Source: Nissolia schottii
Taxonomy: Eukaryota > Streptophyta > Magnoliopsida > Fabales > Fabaceae
Length of the DNA: 64,000 bases
NCBI GenBank assembly: GCA_003254905.1
Contig: QANU01068893.1
Location: 155,225-219,224 of the forward strand
Direction: 5' to 3'
Below are positions 13,461 through 24,639 of the stretch, in pieces. The notes below the pieces were generated by a model. That model worked only from the letters and a program-made list of their open reading frames with translations, was not told where the DNA came from and searched no databases. A program made the translations under genes and the position numbers. Every line of letters begins with the position of its first letter. The stretch's first letter is position 1.

Positions 13461-13875
13461 GGTTAATTATGTTTTTAATCCTTGTAAAATTTCAAAGTTT
13501 GGTTTTCCTGTATGAAAGTTTTAGCTTCTGCGAAAGTTGAAAATTTGTTTTCAGTCTCTGGAGCTGGATGAGAGTTAACGGCGCTGCCCCATACCCACTC
13601 GACCCGGTTTTAATTTAAAATTAAAATAAAAATATGAGGAGAGGGTGGGGTGGGGTGGGGTGGGATGGGGCGAGAGAGAGAGAGAGGAGAGGATACAGAT
13701 GGGGTGGGGTGCGGGTTAAGGGCTGTTTCAATTTTCGCAAGGACTAAAACTTTCACACATGAACTCAAACCAAACTTTAAAATTTCAAACTTTTAACTTT
13801 TGCAAGGACAAACTTTCACACAAGGACTAAAACCAAACTTTAAAATTTTACAGGGACTTAAAACATAATTAAGCC
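13461..13875. mobile_element. Foldback MITE with ~65-bp inverted termini and a G-rich core
   Basis: The left end begins GGTTAATTATGTTTTTAATC. The right end, read on the opposite strand, begins GGCTTAATTATGTTTTAAGT. The two ends align over about 65 bp with few differences, including a shared GTAAAATTT and AAAGTTTGGTTTT. A further partial copy of the right arm (13740-13800) makes the interior repetitive. The element sits between T runs (14 T before, 8 T after), so the target duplication is hidden in homopolymer. Long termini and size suggest a Mutator-like or hAT-like MITE. The core has a GGGGT run and a GA repeat. Confidence 0.8.
13643..13670 (+). other. G-quadruplex-type G-rich motif
   Basis: Six or more G runs of three to four bases are separated by one or two bases (GGG-T-GGGG-T-GGGG-T-GGGG-T-GGG-AT-GGGG). 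This satisfies the usual G-quadruplex pattern on the plus strand. It lies inside the foldback MITE. Confidence 0.7.
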
Positions 13876-13889
13876 TTTTTTTTAATATA

Positions 13890-13975
13890 TTGATAGCACT
13901 GAAGTTTGAGTCCATAACTTCATGCAAATTATGTGCAGCTCTCACCATTAGATCACTTTAATGGCTAATTTATAG
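13890..13975 (-). repeat. tRNA-like SINE remnant (weak)
   Basis: On the minus strand an A-box-like GATCTAATGGTGAGAGC is followed about 35 bases later by a B-box-like GGACTCAAACTTC. This spacing and order resemble tRNA-derived SINE heads. The body and target repeats were not resolved, so this is tentative. Confidence 0.25.
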
Positions 13976-14597
13976 TAAATTTTTATATTGCATAAATTCA
14001 AAGCAAAACCAAGGGCATATTACACTGAACCCTTGAGAGTTTTAGTTGGCTTTGTACTAATACTTTTTGTACCATTTTACAAGTGAGTAGCTCACAATTA
14101 ATCTTAAACTTATCCAATTACACCTTAATACTATTGTGTATGATTATGATCTGAGCACAACATGTTCTTCAGGACAAAGTACAAATGTAAGAGCCTTCCC
14201 GTTTTTATTTCCTAAAATGTGACACTTCCACTGTAGTCTATAACCATACAAGAAAACATCCACCGTGATCATGACTGAGAAATTGCATTATGGTGCCGAT
14301 AATAGTTTGTTCTTTAAATACGGTAGAAATATGTGATAGAATTAGCAGTTCAAAAATTGGCATTGTCGGATAATGTTTTATTGCTTTTACACTTATTTCA
14401 TAGCCAGTGAGCAACTTTTCAACTTATATAAGGGTTGATAAGACCTTTCTTCGTTGGGCACATAAATATCAGTAAAAGACTTGGAGAAAATAATCTACGG
14501 TCAAGTTTGGTCAAATTGAAGTAGGTAAAATGTGTCCCATGAATGAGGAAAGTAATTAATCAATAGTATTTAGCATTTTCAAAGGTTACTGTAGTAT

Positions 14598-14760
14598 GAC
14601 CAACGGGAGTTGGTTCAAGTAGTAAGCGGCTTGGTATAGCTTAAGTAAGGTCCCGAGTTTGAGACCTTGTGCACGCAGTTGTCCCAAAATTTCTTTTATT
14701 TTAATTTCTTTCTCAACATTTCTATTAAGATAACTAGGTCTTATATTATCTCTTTAGACT
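14598..14760 (+). repeat. tRNA-derived SINE-like remnant
   Basis: The segment TGGTTCAAGTAGTAAG (from 14611) resembles a pol III A box, and GAGTTTGAGACC (14655-14666) resembles a degenerate B box at the right distance. A T-rich tail follows. This is the typical head of plant tRNA-derived SINEs. No clear target duplication was found, so the limits are approximate. Confidence 0.35.
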
Positions 14761-14846
14761 TTATTAAATTATCCAACGTATAAGGGATCGGTAGATAAAC
14801 TTATTCAACATATTATTCATACCAAATAATTGATAAGTTTATTATG

Positions 14847-14847
<1 letters not shown>

Positions 14848-14883
<36 letters not shown>
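14848..14883. repeat. (TA)n microsatellite
   Basis: An uninterrupted TA dinucleotide tract of about 18 units in the NUP155-VAC14 intergenic region. Confidence 0.95.
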
Positions 14884-14888
<5 letters not shown>

Positions 14889-16430
14889 CATATATATAGG
14901 GACGAAGGGAGTTGGATATTCATGTATAAAAAGACAAAGTATTATACAAAACGTTACGAAACTACAATTGAATAAACATGCATAATTTATAATGTTTTTA
15001 TTCATAAAAAATAATTTGTAGTGTTTGAGTCAAACATCATATAAAGTAAGATAAGATAGCATAAGCTTATATTATCCGGCATGTTCTAATTGAAAATGAC
15101 AATATTGCATAATTAAATTTTTTTGCGTTAATAAAAATGCTTATGATTTAGAAAAATAGTTTTAAGGATGGAAAAACTACATTTGATTTCTTAGTAACAT
15201 GGAGAAAACTTTCGTTTATGGATATAAAATCATAAAAGGAAACATTAACAAATTGAATGAAGATAGGATAATCCTTTAAATTGGTCCTTCTAAAATTTTA
15301 AGATAAATTAGTTTTTTTTAATAATTTATTAGTCAAATTGGTTTTTGCTAAATATAAAAGATGGACACCTTGATTTTTCAATTAAGATGTCTGATGAAAA
15401 TAACTTTAATAATTATTTTAGACTTAAAATCTGAAGTGAGAATGAACGTTAAGAACATTTTGGTGGTGTTAGAGCCAGCTTGTTTCCACCAATGCCAATG
15501 TATTTTAAAAAAATTCATCATATTAAACTTGAGATACATAAAAATAAGATAAATTTAATGGTGATTTATCTAAACAATTATTTTTAAGCATCTTAACCAA
15601 TAGATCAACGTATCATTTAAAAATGACTAGGATCAATTTAATGATTTTTTTAAGGGGCTAATTTAAATGGTTTGAAATTCTAGAAGAACATAAAAACAAC
15701 TTTTAATATATACACCCATTTATATAAAAGATAAAACTAATCTTTAGAAAAGCATTAAACAGAAAAAAAGGGGTTGCACTTTTCATCTTTTCTTCCTAAA
15801 ATACCATCGGGCATAATCTATATGATATGATATTATTGGCTACAATTAAAGGGCATTTATGTAACTTTGTCGCTGTTTGTTTGAAGTTTCAACCTCAGCC
15901 TGAGCTGGCCTGGGCTGGTAGTGGTAGAAAAGTAGCAACAACGCAGTCACTCACAAACATATTCGACCAAGAAAAAAACACAATCTTTTAATTATTATTA
16001 TTACACAATCCCAATGGTATTGTTCGTGCACAAAACTATAATTTCCATTTCGTTTCATTTCTAATCTCTAATTAAAATAAAAGGGGGGGAAAGGTTAGGT
16101 TTCAATTTCAATTCCTTTTCTTTTCATTTCAATTCACAAAAAGTTTACCAGATCTGATTCATCCAAAGTCCAATTTCCCAGCTCAATATCATTCCACTCC
16201 CACGTCAATCATTATCCCCCCAAAAAATTGGAATTTCGATTCCATTTCTGGCCCCCTCAAAAAGGTAAAGAGAGGAGGGAAAGGAAACGACCCAGAAAAC
16301 CAAAACCCACACAATTCAGATGTTTCGGTTCGAGCAGGAGAAGATCCGAAAACGAATTTGATTTTCCAAAGTTTTCTCCTTTTTTTTCCCCTCCTGTATT
16401 CGAGTGCTTCCCAGCTTGGCCGCTGTTGCC

Positions 16431-16792
16431 ATGGTGGACGCTTTATCGGTGGTTCCGGCAGCCGTGCTCCGCAACCTTGCTGACAAGCTATACGAGAAGC
16501 GCAAGAATGCTGCACTTGATGTTTGTCCACAACTTTTTCTTTTTTCTTTTTCATCTATCATGAGTACTATTCTTCTTTGTTGCAGTTCGGTTAATTTGGG
16601 GTTTTAGGGTTTTTGGCGGTTTTTTCTGGGGCTTTAGTTGATTATGAGGGTATCTATCTGTGTTTCTGTATAGGTTGAGGGCATAGTGAAGCAGCTTGCT
16701 TCTGCTGGGGATCATGAGAAAATAACGGCTGTGATCAATTTGTTGACTACAGAATTCACTTTTTCACCACAAGCAAATCATCGGAAGGTAGC

Positions 16793-16830
<38 letters not shown>

Positions 16831-19800
16831 GAAAAAAAATGATTACTTTTAATTTGGCTGAATATGTTGTTCATGTTATTTGATGGTTGATTTTTTATTT
16901 TTCTAAAAAAATTTAATGTTGGATGAAGGGAGGATTAATAGGATTGGCTGCTGCAACTGTTGGGTTGACTTCTGAAGCAGCTCAGCATCTTGAGGTGAGG
17001 GATTGCTCACTAGTTTTTAAGTTTCTGTCCTTTAATACGTGTTTGTTTGTTTATTTATCATGGCTTACAATTTGAACCCTTTCCGCTTGAGAAATTCTGC
17101 TGTATTCATTCTAGTTCTATAAGAAGCTTATTAGTGTGGTCAATGGATCTAGTGGTACCTTCACTCCCATAACAATACACGTATGTTGTGCATAGACATG
17201 GAATAATAATAATTGGTGCATTTTTCTGGCCTTGTTATGGACAACAAACTTGCATTCTGGTTAAGGAACATTAGAAAAGATGGATGATTTCACCCTCAAG
17301 GGATATAATTGAATAAATTTTAGCATTTTAAAGTGCATCTAACAGTTAGTAGTGGTATCTTCTGATGGAATAGACTTCTTACAGGCATGCGTGAACATTG
17401 TCTTTCACTTTGTTATTGAGTTTATACTGTTTGCTTTGGCTTGCCTGAGCATATATGTGCTTTTTCATTACCCTTCTTACCTACACAATGTTTTATTTTG
17501 AATGACAGCGAATTGTGCCCCCTGTTTTAAATTCTTTCTCTGACCAAGATAGCAGAGTTCGTTATTATGCTTGTGAGGCACTATATAACATAGCTAAGGT
17601 GAGGATTTGACTGCGCTGACTGATGTACAGCTTCATTATTCATCTGTTATCCTCTGACGCACATCTTTTTAATATTATCTCAGGTTGTGAGAGGGGATTT
17701 TATTATATTCTTCAACCAGATCTTTGATGCATTGTGCAAGCTTTCTGCAGACTCAGATGCCAATGTACAAAGTGCTGCTCACCTCTTAGATCGACTTGTG
17801 AAGGCACGTAGATATATAATTTCTCCTGAATGCCTATAAAGCCTTTTTGCTGGCTTTACATGTTTGCACATGGCAAATACATGGCAAATTTTCAAAAGAC
17901 TTTGATCTGACAATAATTTGAATTGCTTCTTTTATCCGAAAAAAAGAAGAAAATTTGAATTGTTTTTCTGTTTAGATCAACTGATGATTAAAAAATGCTT
18001 CATTTGAACAGGATATTGTGACTGAAAGCGATCAGTTCAGGTGCACCATCCTTTCGAATCTTATATTTTTCTGTGCGTCTAGTGCTTAAATTTTATAAAG
18101 AGTATAGGTACGGAGATATCTGAATGTAATTTACTAGCAGAGCTTTAATAGATGAAAGCTGTAAGCACTATTAAGTATGAGGCGATCTCGTACTAAACAC
18201 CTCAACTTTCACTTTTCTTAACCAAAATATGAAAACGAATGTCAACCTAATTCCTCTTTAATCTAACTTACATTGCCTGAGTTCCCTCCGTTTTTCTTGA
18301 TCTAGTATCGAAGAATTTATACCGCTGTTGAGGGAGCGCATGAATGTATTGAACCCATATGTGCGCCAGTTTTTGGTAGGATGGATTACTGTGTTGGACA
18401 GTGTCCCAGATATTGACATGCTGGGTTTTCTTCCTGATTTTCTTGATGGTAAGCGCATTTTTTATGAAGTGATTCTTATTCTTTCCCAACATTTCATAAA
18501 TAATGAAGGTCAACCACCTAATCACATATAAACTTTTCAGGTTTGTTTAATATGTTGAGTGATTCAAGTCATGAAATACGTCAACAAGCTGATTCAGCTC
18601 TTTCAGAGTTCCTTCAAGAGATTAAAAACTCCCCAGTAAGGCTCTTGCAAATGTAATTTCCCCTTTTGTTTTTTTTTATACATAATTTCTCCTTGTTTAA
18701 GTTGTACGGCTTGTGATACTTTTCAGACTTCAATTCTTCCTTTATGCCATTTTTTAGGCTGCCTGAGGAATTTGTTCGCTTTTGTATGTTTCCCATCTTT
18801 TAGGATGCATCTCTTTGTTATCCCAATTTTACTTTTGTGTCACTCGATTTTCCTTGTCATGTGCATGGACAAGATTTATTGCAGTTATTATCCCCTTAAT
18901 ATCTTTCCCACAATTCATCTTTTAGGATTGATTTATGTTATAACTTTGTGTTGATTAACTGTGCTATGCATCATTTTCAACTACTGTTTTGATACAAAAG
19001 CAAATTGTTTTGTTCATTTGTCATTTTCTGACTCGAGCAGTGCTACTCTTGAAGTCTGTAGATTATGGTCGCATGGCTGAAATCCTGGTACAGAGGGCAG
19101 GTTCTCCAGATGAATTTACTAGGTTAACAGCTATCACATGGGTGAGTGGTACTGGTACTGCTATGCTTTGACTATTTAGACAATTAGTTATAATTATCGT
19201 ACTTTATGCTTGTTGGCATCATATCAAAATTATCATTTCCTTTTATATCAAAAGACAAATTATTAGTTACTGTTTTGTGATTTATTAGTTAAACTATGTC
19301 TTTGCTTTCTTATTTTAACAGATAAATGAGTTTGTCAAACTTGGTGGAGAGCAGCTTGTTCCATATTATGCAGACATTCTTGGAGCCATTTTGCCTTGCA
19401 TATCAGACAAAGAAGAGAAAATTAGAGTGGTAGGTTTACTTGAGCTTTCCTTGTTTTCTTTCCCCTCTTCTGTTGTGTATCTTTTTGTTCTCTGCACCCC
19501 CCTCTTTTTTATATTACATTGCTTTCAGCCATGTAAAACAGCAAGTTTGAAGCAATCTCTGGTGTATATGTTAGGTTGCTCGTGAAACCAATGAAGAGCT
19601 ACGTGCCATCAAGGCTGATCCGGCTGAAGCGTTTGATGTGGGAGCAATACTCGCCGTTGCTAGGAGGTATAGTATTTCTGACCTTGGAAAGAGGATAAGT
19701 TTTGACTTATCTAATACTTACAATTGAAATATTATTGGTTTGTTTGGTGATTTGATAAGCTAGTGAGGAAAATAATTATGAGGTTACTTTTTGTTTAGCC

Positions 19801-22651
19801 AACTCTATCTTGCACTTGTTATTCTGTAGAATGATTTTGGGATGGTTTGATTGATCAGGCAATTATCAAGTGAATGGGAGGCTACTCGCATTGAAGCTTT
19901 GCACTGGATATCAACCCTTATAAACAGACATCGTACTGAGGTGATTAGACTGTTTGAACTCAGCTTTCGTTTTGGCGTTCTTTTAGGTACTTGTAAACCT
20001 TTAGAATGGGTCTGGCCCAATTAACTTGGAATTAAATATGCTATTTTCATGGATAAAAAATATTATACAATTTAATTTAATTTTCCTACCAACATTTCTT
20101 TTGCCGTTCTCTTCTCTTGCGTGCAAAACTTTTTTTTTTTTTTTTTTTTTTTTACGTGAGTCCCTTCTCTTAGAAATTGTGATTTTTATTTGCCTGAAAT
20201 GCTTTGTAAAGGATTTCGTGTGATCTCCTCCATGTCAATGAGGGATTTTGGTGTCCATGCTCATATGTTGACCTTTCATTCCTGAAACAGGTTTTACAAT
20301 TTCTGAATGACATATTTGACACCCTACTCAAGGCACTTTCAGATCCATCCGATGAGGTACCGTGTTTTCCTGGTAGCCTTTCTCAAGATCTGTGTGCAAG
20401 TGTGGTTATAACTGTACATTTATCTTATATATAAATCAGTCTATCAAATCATATAGATGAGTTATTGTTTTCATTATTTCAGCTTAGGATTTACAGATTT
20501 CTGAATTTTTTCATATTCTTATCTGCAAATCATTCCTTTTGTGGAAATAAACAATCCACTTGAATTCTTAGTAATTCATCAATTTTTTTTAATTAAACAG
20601 GTTGTGCTTCTAGTTCTTGAAGTTCATGCATGCATTGCAGAAGATCCTCAGCACTTTCGGCAGCTTGTTGTTTTCCTAGTGCACAATTTTCGGATAGACA
20701 ATTCTCTTTTGGAGAAGTAAGCTGTTTTCCTTGTTCTAATGTATTCTTTTTTATTATATAGTTTTGCTGAAAGATGTTATTTACTTTTATTATTCACTTT
20801 TTAGTTATTAAGTTCTAATTTTGTATAATGCTATAGGCGCGGTGCTTTGATAATCCGTCGGCTTTGTGTGCTTTTGAACGCTGAGAGAGTCTACCGTGAA
20901 CTTTCTACAATATTAGAAGGAGAGTCCAATTTGGATTTTGCATCAACTATGGTTCAGGTTGGTTGTGATTTTTCTGTGAGCTTAAATAAAGGGGATGCAC
21001 CAAACTTCTGAATTAATTCTATTTATTTATTTATTTTTTACTTTTTTCTTGTCTGACCTTTAGCCAATCCGATGTAGTGGTGTTATATTCATTTGCATTT
21101 TAATGTGTTTTCCTTTTCTACACATTTCCAGGCTCTGAATTTGATTTTACTTACATCATCGGAACTATCTGAGATTCGAGATCTTTTGAAGCAATCGCTG
21201 GTAAATCCTGCTGGGAAGGATTTATATGTTTATTTGTATGCCTCGTGGTGCCATTCTCCAATGGCAATTATAAGTCTTTGCTTATTATCTCAGGTGGGTA
21301 TCTGTTACCTGGTTTTGATTTTAAGTGTCTTGCACATGTGTGCACAAGGACAATAGCTTAGTTTTATTTGGACCGTATGCCCCCGTTTTTGTAATATAAA
21401 TTATTTTCTTTGACAGACTTACCAACATGCAAGCACAGTGATTCAATCTCTTGCAGAGGAGGATATTCATGTCAAATTTTTAGTCCAGCTGGATAAATTG
21501 ATCCGCTTGCTGGAAACTCCAATCTTTGCTTATCTTAGATTGCAGGTGCTTTATTGAAACAGCTTGTTTGATCTGTACATATCCTACAGTATTTTAATAG
21601 ATATTTTGTAATACCAGGCGGAAACTTTCTATGTCATACAATAAATCATGCATGCATTAACCTGTCCTTATCATGGATATATTGCAGTGATGGGTAGTTG
21701 TGGTAATGGATAGCTGTATTTTTTAGTTGTTTCTCTTATCTGGCCGAAACATTTTTTAATTTTGCAGCTTTTGGAACCTGGAAGATATATATGGTTGTTT
21801 AAAGCGTTGTATGGCCTTCTAATGTTGCTTCCTCAGGTATATGCAACTTTAACAATATTCTTTTTTTTCTTCTCTTTTTAGATATTAATTGAAGTCCTTC
21901 ATCTGTCGGAAGCAGGGTCTTTAAATTTTTTTTATCATGCTTGATTTAGTTTGGCTCTTTTTTATACCCTTTCTGAGTGACATTTTGTTGTGCCAGGCTA
22001 GCCTGTAAACTAATTACAGATCTCGGAAATCTTGGTGATATATATGGTTTTTGTTTGTATTGACAACTCATTTTTTATAATTATGCAGCAAAGTGCCGCC
22101 TTTAAGATACTGAAAACTCGTTTAAAAGCTGTGCCATCGTATCCTTTCAAAGGTGAGCAATTGAAGAAAACACCTTCAGGGAATCCCTACCAGTTTATTC
22201 ATCACATGTCTGGTGGATCTCAACTCACTGAGGATGGCGACATAGCCATGGATGGCGGGAACTCGCATAGTGGAATAAATTTTGCTGCAAGGCTACAACA
22301 GTTTCAGCAAATGCAGCACCAGCATCGCTTGCATTCGAAAGCACAAGATAAAACTCGTTCGCTCAAAAATTCCACCTCATTATCAAAGGTTGCTGACCTC
22401 TTCATTCTGCATGTTAATTTTTATAGAGGAGATTAGGCAATGTTGAGTGCCTGTTTTATAGTTACATAACAAGCCACGTTATCCTTTATGTATTGTTTTA
22501 GTCACCCTTTTGATTGGTTTTGTTTTTCTGATGTAAATAGCAGCAAAATATGCAGGAAGCACACAAACAGGAAGAACCAAAGAGACCACAGTTGAGTCAT
22601 CTTAATGTTCCTCCTTCAAGATTATCATCATTAAAGATAAGCCCGGGGTAG
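16431..22651 (+). CDS. VAC14: VAC14 homologue, PIKfyve/FAB1 complex scaffold (20 exons, complete)
   Basis: VAC14 is the HEAT-repeat scaffold that holds the FAB1/PIKfyve kinase and FIG4-type phosphatase, controlling PtdIns(3,5)P2 on endosome and vacuole membranes. Exons: 16431-16520, 16674-16787, 16929-16994, 17509-17598, 17684-17803, 18012-18040, 18306-18448, 18541-18635, 19055-19141, 19322-19429, 19575-19666, 19859-19940, 20291-20356, 20601-20716, 20837-20957, 21132-21293, 21417-21545, 21768-21836, 22089-22388, 22541-22651. They join to 2,190 nt (729 residues plus TAG); the Arabidopsis protein is about 743. The N-terminal part ([33 protein letters not shown]) is the FAB1-binding HEAT region. 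The segment from [20 protein letters not shown] to [20 protein letters not shown] is the C-terminal FIG4-binding domain. Intron 5 has a GC donor, exon 6 is only 29 nt, and the last acceptor is a tandem TAG-CAG. The gene looks intact. Confidence 0.96.
16795..16829 (+). repeat. 35-base T homopolymer in VAC14 intron 2
   Basis: An unbroken run of 35 T starts seven bases after the donor of the 141-bp intron 2. It is U-rich on the transcript strand. Length polymorphism or sequencing error is likely here. Confidence 0.9.
17804..18011 (+). other. GC-AG intron of VAC14
   Basis: The exon ends CTTGTGAAG and the intron begins GCACGT. The next exon begins GATATTGTGACT after an AACAG acceptor. Only this boundary keeps the frame [16 protein letters not shown]. 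Using the GT four bases further in would add GCAC and shift the frame. The AAG|GC context matches the strong-complementarity context known for GC donors. Confidence 0.85.
20130..20153 (+). repeat. 24-base T homopolymer in VAC14 intron 12
   Basis: A run of 24 T in the intron upstream of the exon at 20291. It is probably slippage-prone sequence or the tail of an old retroelement. Confidence 0.85.
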
Positions 22652-23825
22652 AGCTAGATACAATGTTGCTTCTTGCATGAGCATGAATATTGATGATGAG
22701 TCTTCTTGTTGCACTGATCTCAGTAGTAAATGTGAACTTTGAATGGGATCACCTATTGATTTGTAAAAAAGTTGTAAATCATAGTAGCTCGTTTTTATTC
22801 TTCTACCCTTGTCATAGAAGGTTGGGTTTTGGAATCAAGATGAAGAAGCTTGGGCTTTTTGCTGGCCTATTCATTTGACATTGTAAAACGAAAATATCCC
22901 CACGTGGTTCTGTTGTTTTTGTTGAAAACCATGTGGGCCTAGAGGGCATATTTTATTCACAAAAAAAATTGCTTCTTTGTTTCACCTTTTTATCATTTCA
23001 TTTGCACTGCTGTCATACATAATTATAATAAGGAATTAGATTAGATATTCAATGTGTAAATTTGCTTGCTGCAAGGTGGTTCGTGATTTTGTATTTCCTA
23101 TGATTTTATTACATCAGGATCATATGATTGCCTGTTTAAATGGATCCAAGGTCACATCACATATTTCCACCCTTGTCTAGTGAAAAATTTGGAATTTGTC
23201 AAATAAATCTTATTATTGAAAGTTTAGTTACACATAAACGAGAATATTAGTTATGAGAAAACTTAAAATAATAGCTTAGATTTCGGATTTCGTGTTTGAT
23301 TCCGTGAAACGTCATATGATTTGATTCCGTTCTTGTTTCGTTTCTTTATTTTAGCACCTCTTCTTAATTTTTTGTTTTGTCTGCTTTTTAATGCGTTTCT
23401 ATTTGGATTAGTGTCCTTTTTCTCTACTACTTGTGATGCTTTCTATTTTTATTGTATTCTCCTTTAGGGATACTTTCTATTCCTTTAGCTAAATTTTGAA
23501 ATGAAATGGAATGCAACCCATCTTCTGAATGGTTTTGTTTTGGACACGTGTGACACGTGTTAAACGAGTGTTTGTGTGTTGATATCCACAAGTGTGTCGG
23601 ATACGGAGAGACGACAATTTCATGAAGTGTCCAACATCTAAGAGATATTACGATCTCCATATCATTCAACATTTTACGATGAAAATTACCTCCATGTGCA
23701 ATGTAAAGCCAAAGTCCATCCGAAAAGGCATAATAGAACACACATATTCGAAAAGTAGCACGTGATAAGAAAAGCAACCCTAATTTCCGAAAAGTAAATT
23801 AAGTAAATTGTCATCACTAAGCAGC

Positions 23826-24047
23826 ATCTCGTTATCGAAGGTTGTTGAGATCTTCATTTTGCATTGGTTGTTTTTTTTAGAAGAGATTAGGCAATGGAGA
23901 TTGCCTGTTCTGAAGTTACATAGCAACCCATATTCTTGTTTACGTATCATTTAAGTTATCCTTTTAATTAGTGGTTGAAAACCATGTGGTCCAGAAGGGA
24001 TAGATTATTTATAAAAGTTGCTATTTGCTTACCATTTTATCATTTGC
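23826..24047 (+). pseudogene. Decayed partial duplicate of the VAC14 3' end
   Basis: This stretch aligns in order with VAC14 22373-22515 (end of exon 19 and start of intron 19). Shared words include TCTTCATT, GAGATTAGGCAATG, TGCCTGTT and AGTTACATA. It then aligns with 22920-23005 downstream of the stop, sharing TTGAAAACCATGTGG and ATTTTATCATTT. The roughly 400 bases between those two blocks, which contain the final coding exon, are missing. It cannot encode a VAC14 tail. Confidence 0.7.
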
Positions 24048-24391
24048 TGACCATGTCAAATATACATTATTGTTTAAAGTTTTGATAATTCCTTATAATG
24101 CAAACACAAGTATTGCCAAGTTGTTATCTGTTATTACAAACTTAATTTTTAGCTTATATCAATATGCTTAAAAAAGCTTATGGAGATTTCAAAAGTAGCT
24201 TTCGTAAACTCATACAATCACTAACGTTTGTTAATAGCAATAATGGAGACTAATAAAATGGAAACAAGCTCAAAAAGGTAGCCATGACTAGAAGAGGAAG
24301 CACTTGTCTAACATATGGTGCAACGAACGTGAAAATTTAGATGGATTTCATGTTGTAGAGAGAATTCAGATCAATGTGCTTCCTTTCCATA

Positions 24392-24398
<7 letters not shown>

Positions 24399-24424
<26 letters not shown>

Positions 24425-24441
24425 CATATATATATATATTT
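24399..24441. repeat. TA-rich microsatellite
   Basis: Interrupted TA dinucleotide tract followed by a T run, in the 3' flank of the ankyrin gene. Confidence 0.85.
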
Positions 24442-24639
24442 TTTTTTTCATATACACAAATCTACATTCAAGTGCTGATTATTGTTAATAATCTAGTACT
24501 CACAGATAGTAGGAAATCCAACCTGCTTGCCAAGTGCAACATGAAACTTCAACTGAAAACTCAACAGATGAAACATTCTAGAGAGCTGACATTTTCACTC
24601 CGTTTCACCTTAGCTGTAATATATGATGATACTTTTGAC

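Larger units (their letters stand above)
13079..16430. other. Intergenic: NUP155 3' flank, MITE, SINE-like remnants, microsatellite, VAC14 leader
   Basis: No gene is supported here. The stretch holds the NUP155 3' UTR, a foldback MITE (13461-13875), tRNA-like SINE traces (near 13890-13975 on minus and 14598-14760 on plus), a TA microsatellite (about 14848-14883) and AT-rich sequence. Plausible VAC14 promoter and 5' UTR, rich in C and T, lie from about 16000 to 16430. Confidence 0.65.
22652..24639. other. Intergenic: VAC14 3' UTR and decayed local duplicate, TA repeat
   Basis: The first few hundred bases are the likely VAC14 3' UTR. The stretch 23826-24047 is a degraded copy of the VAC14 3' end. 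The region around 23530-23600 has repeated ACACGTGT-type words typical of dispersed repeats. A TA microsatellite lies at 24399-24441. No gene is supported; a 113-residue ORF at 24304-24645 runs through the TA repeat and is rejected. Confidence 0.65.

Noticed and set aside
14598-14760. Possible tRNA gene
   Set aside because: The A and B boxes are degenerate and no cloverleaf with acceptor stem can be built. A SINE head is more likely.
16189-16607. Several ORFs around the VAC14 start (both strands)
   Set aside because: They overlap the VAC14 leader and first exon. Only the frame starting at 16431 is supported by homology.
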